Source: Bathymodiolus brooksi thiotrophic gill symbiont
Lineage (GTDB): Bacteria; Pseudomonadota; Gammaproteobacteria; PS1; Pseudothioglobaceae
Reading direction: 5' to 3'
NCBI RefSeq assembly: GCF_903642095.1
Contig: NZ_CAHJWD020000060.1
Span: 1-7,510 of the forward strand
Length of the DNA: 7,510 bases
Shown here: positions 7,357 through 7,510 of the stretch, piece after piece
Layout of the letters: every line of letters starts with the position of its first letter
Numbering within the stretch: the first letter of the stretch is position 1
Notes under the pieces: generated by a model
What the model was told of the DNA's origin: nothing
The model's database searches: none
The model's input: the letters and a program-made list of their open reading frames with translations, nothing else
Made by a program: the position numbers and the translations under genes

Positions 7357-7510
7357 ATCATATACTCTGATCATACCATCACTTTTCTCTCCTAGCATCT
7401 CTGGGATTAACATGATAGCTGTTACACATCTTTCATATGCAACCGCCTTTGGTGTTTGTTCTTCAAGGTCATTTATTGCATCTTCCATTTCCTTCAGATG
7501 ATTTATAATA
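7357..7510 (-). CDS. SAMD3-like protein, penultimate exon (cut by window edge)
   Basis: Read on the minus strand from 7509, 51 codons stay open to a GTAAGT donor. They begin IINHLKEMED and include YERCVTAIMLIPEMLGEK. The segment 'c...atL.LP.lfgd' just before the splice resembles the stretch that precedes the conserved C-terminal block in SAMD3-like proteins, remembered as CLLLPDVFGDD in SAMD3 itself. The upstream part of the gene is beyond position 7510. The frame is supported by the smooth phase-0 join to the exon at 5263-5595. Calling it SAMD3-like is by pattern memory; it could also be a related uncharacterised family. Confidence 0.65.

Overview
The window is AT-rich eukaryotic DNA, best explained as a bivalve mollusc genome and possibly a mussel. 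The evidence is a gene split by a GTAAGT...CAG intron, an F-box protein, and a dense load of degraded dispersed repeats. Several of these repeats (for example near 1209-1240, 1609-1720, 3676-3882 and 5692-6200) resemble families I remember from Mytilus and oyster DNA. That assignment rests on memory, not on a search. There is no sign of bacterial gene organisation.

Bases 1-4357 hold no gene I can support; they are a repeat graveyard. In order they contain a ~300 bp MITE-like element with 26 bp inverted ends and TA flanks (259-556), a diverged direct duplication (989-1207), old repeat fragments, a 180 bp satellite (1962-2875), a second tandem family with a ~158 bp period (3160-3530), a mussel-type dispersed repeat (3676-3882), and two related ~143 bp-spaced fragments (4017-4202). 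The satellite is interrupted by a 399 bp foldback transposon (2029-2427), and its target site can be reconstructed from intact satellite units nearby.

Bases 4358-7510 hold two genes, both on the minus strand. The upstream gene enters from the right edge. It has a 51-codon exon (7357-7510), a 1,761 bp phase-0 intron filled with repeats, and a 110-codon final exon (5263-5595). Its product resembles the C-terminal region of SAMD3-like proteins. Only 158 bp after its stop codon, an uninterrupted 248-residue ORF (5104 down to 4358) encodes a small F-box/leucine-rich-repeat protein, a likely substrate receptor of an SCF ubiquitin ligase. A TATAAAAA motif in the gap could be the F-box gene's promoter or a poly(A) signal variant of the upstream gene. 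The intron also carries a compact cluster of five ~30 bp units, three direct and two inverted.

Nothing shows that the two genes work together. The strongest unusual observations are structural: the datable transposon-in-satellite insertion, the mixed direct/inverted repeat cluster in the intron, and the very tight spacing of the two genes.
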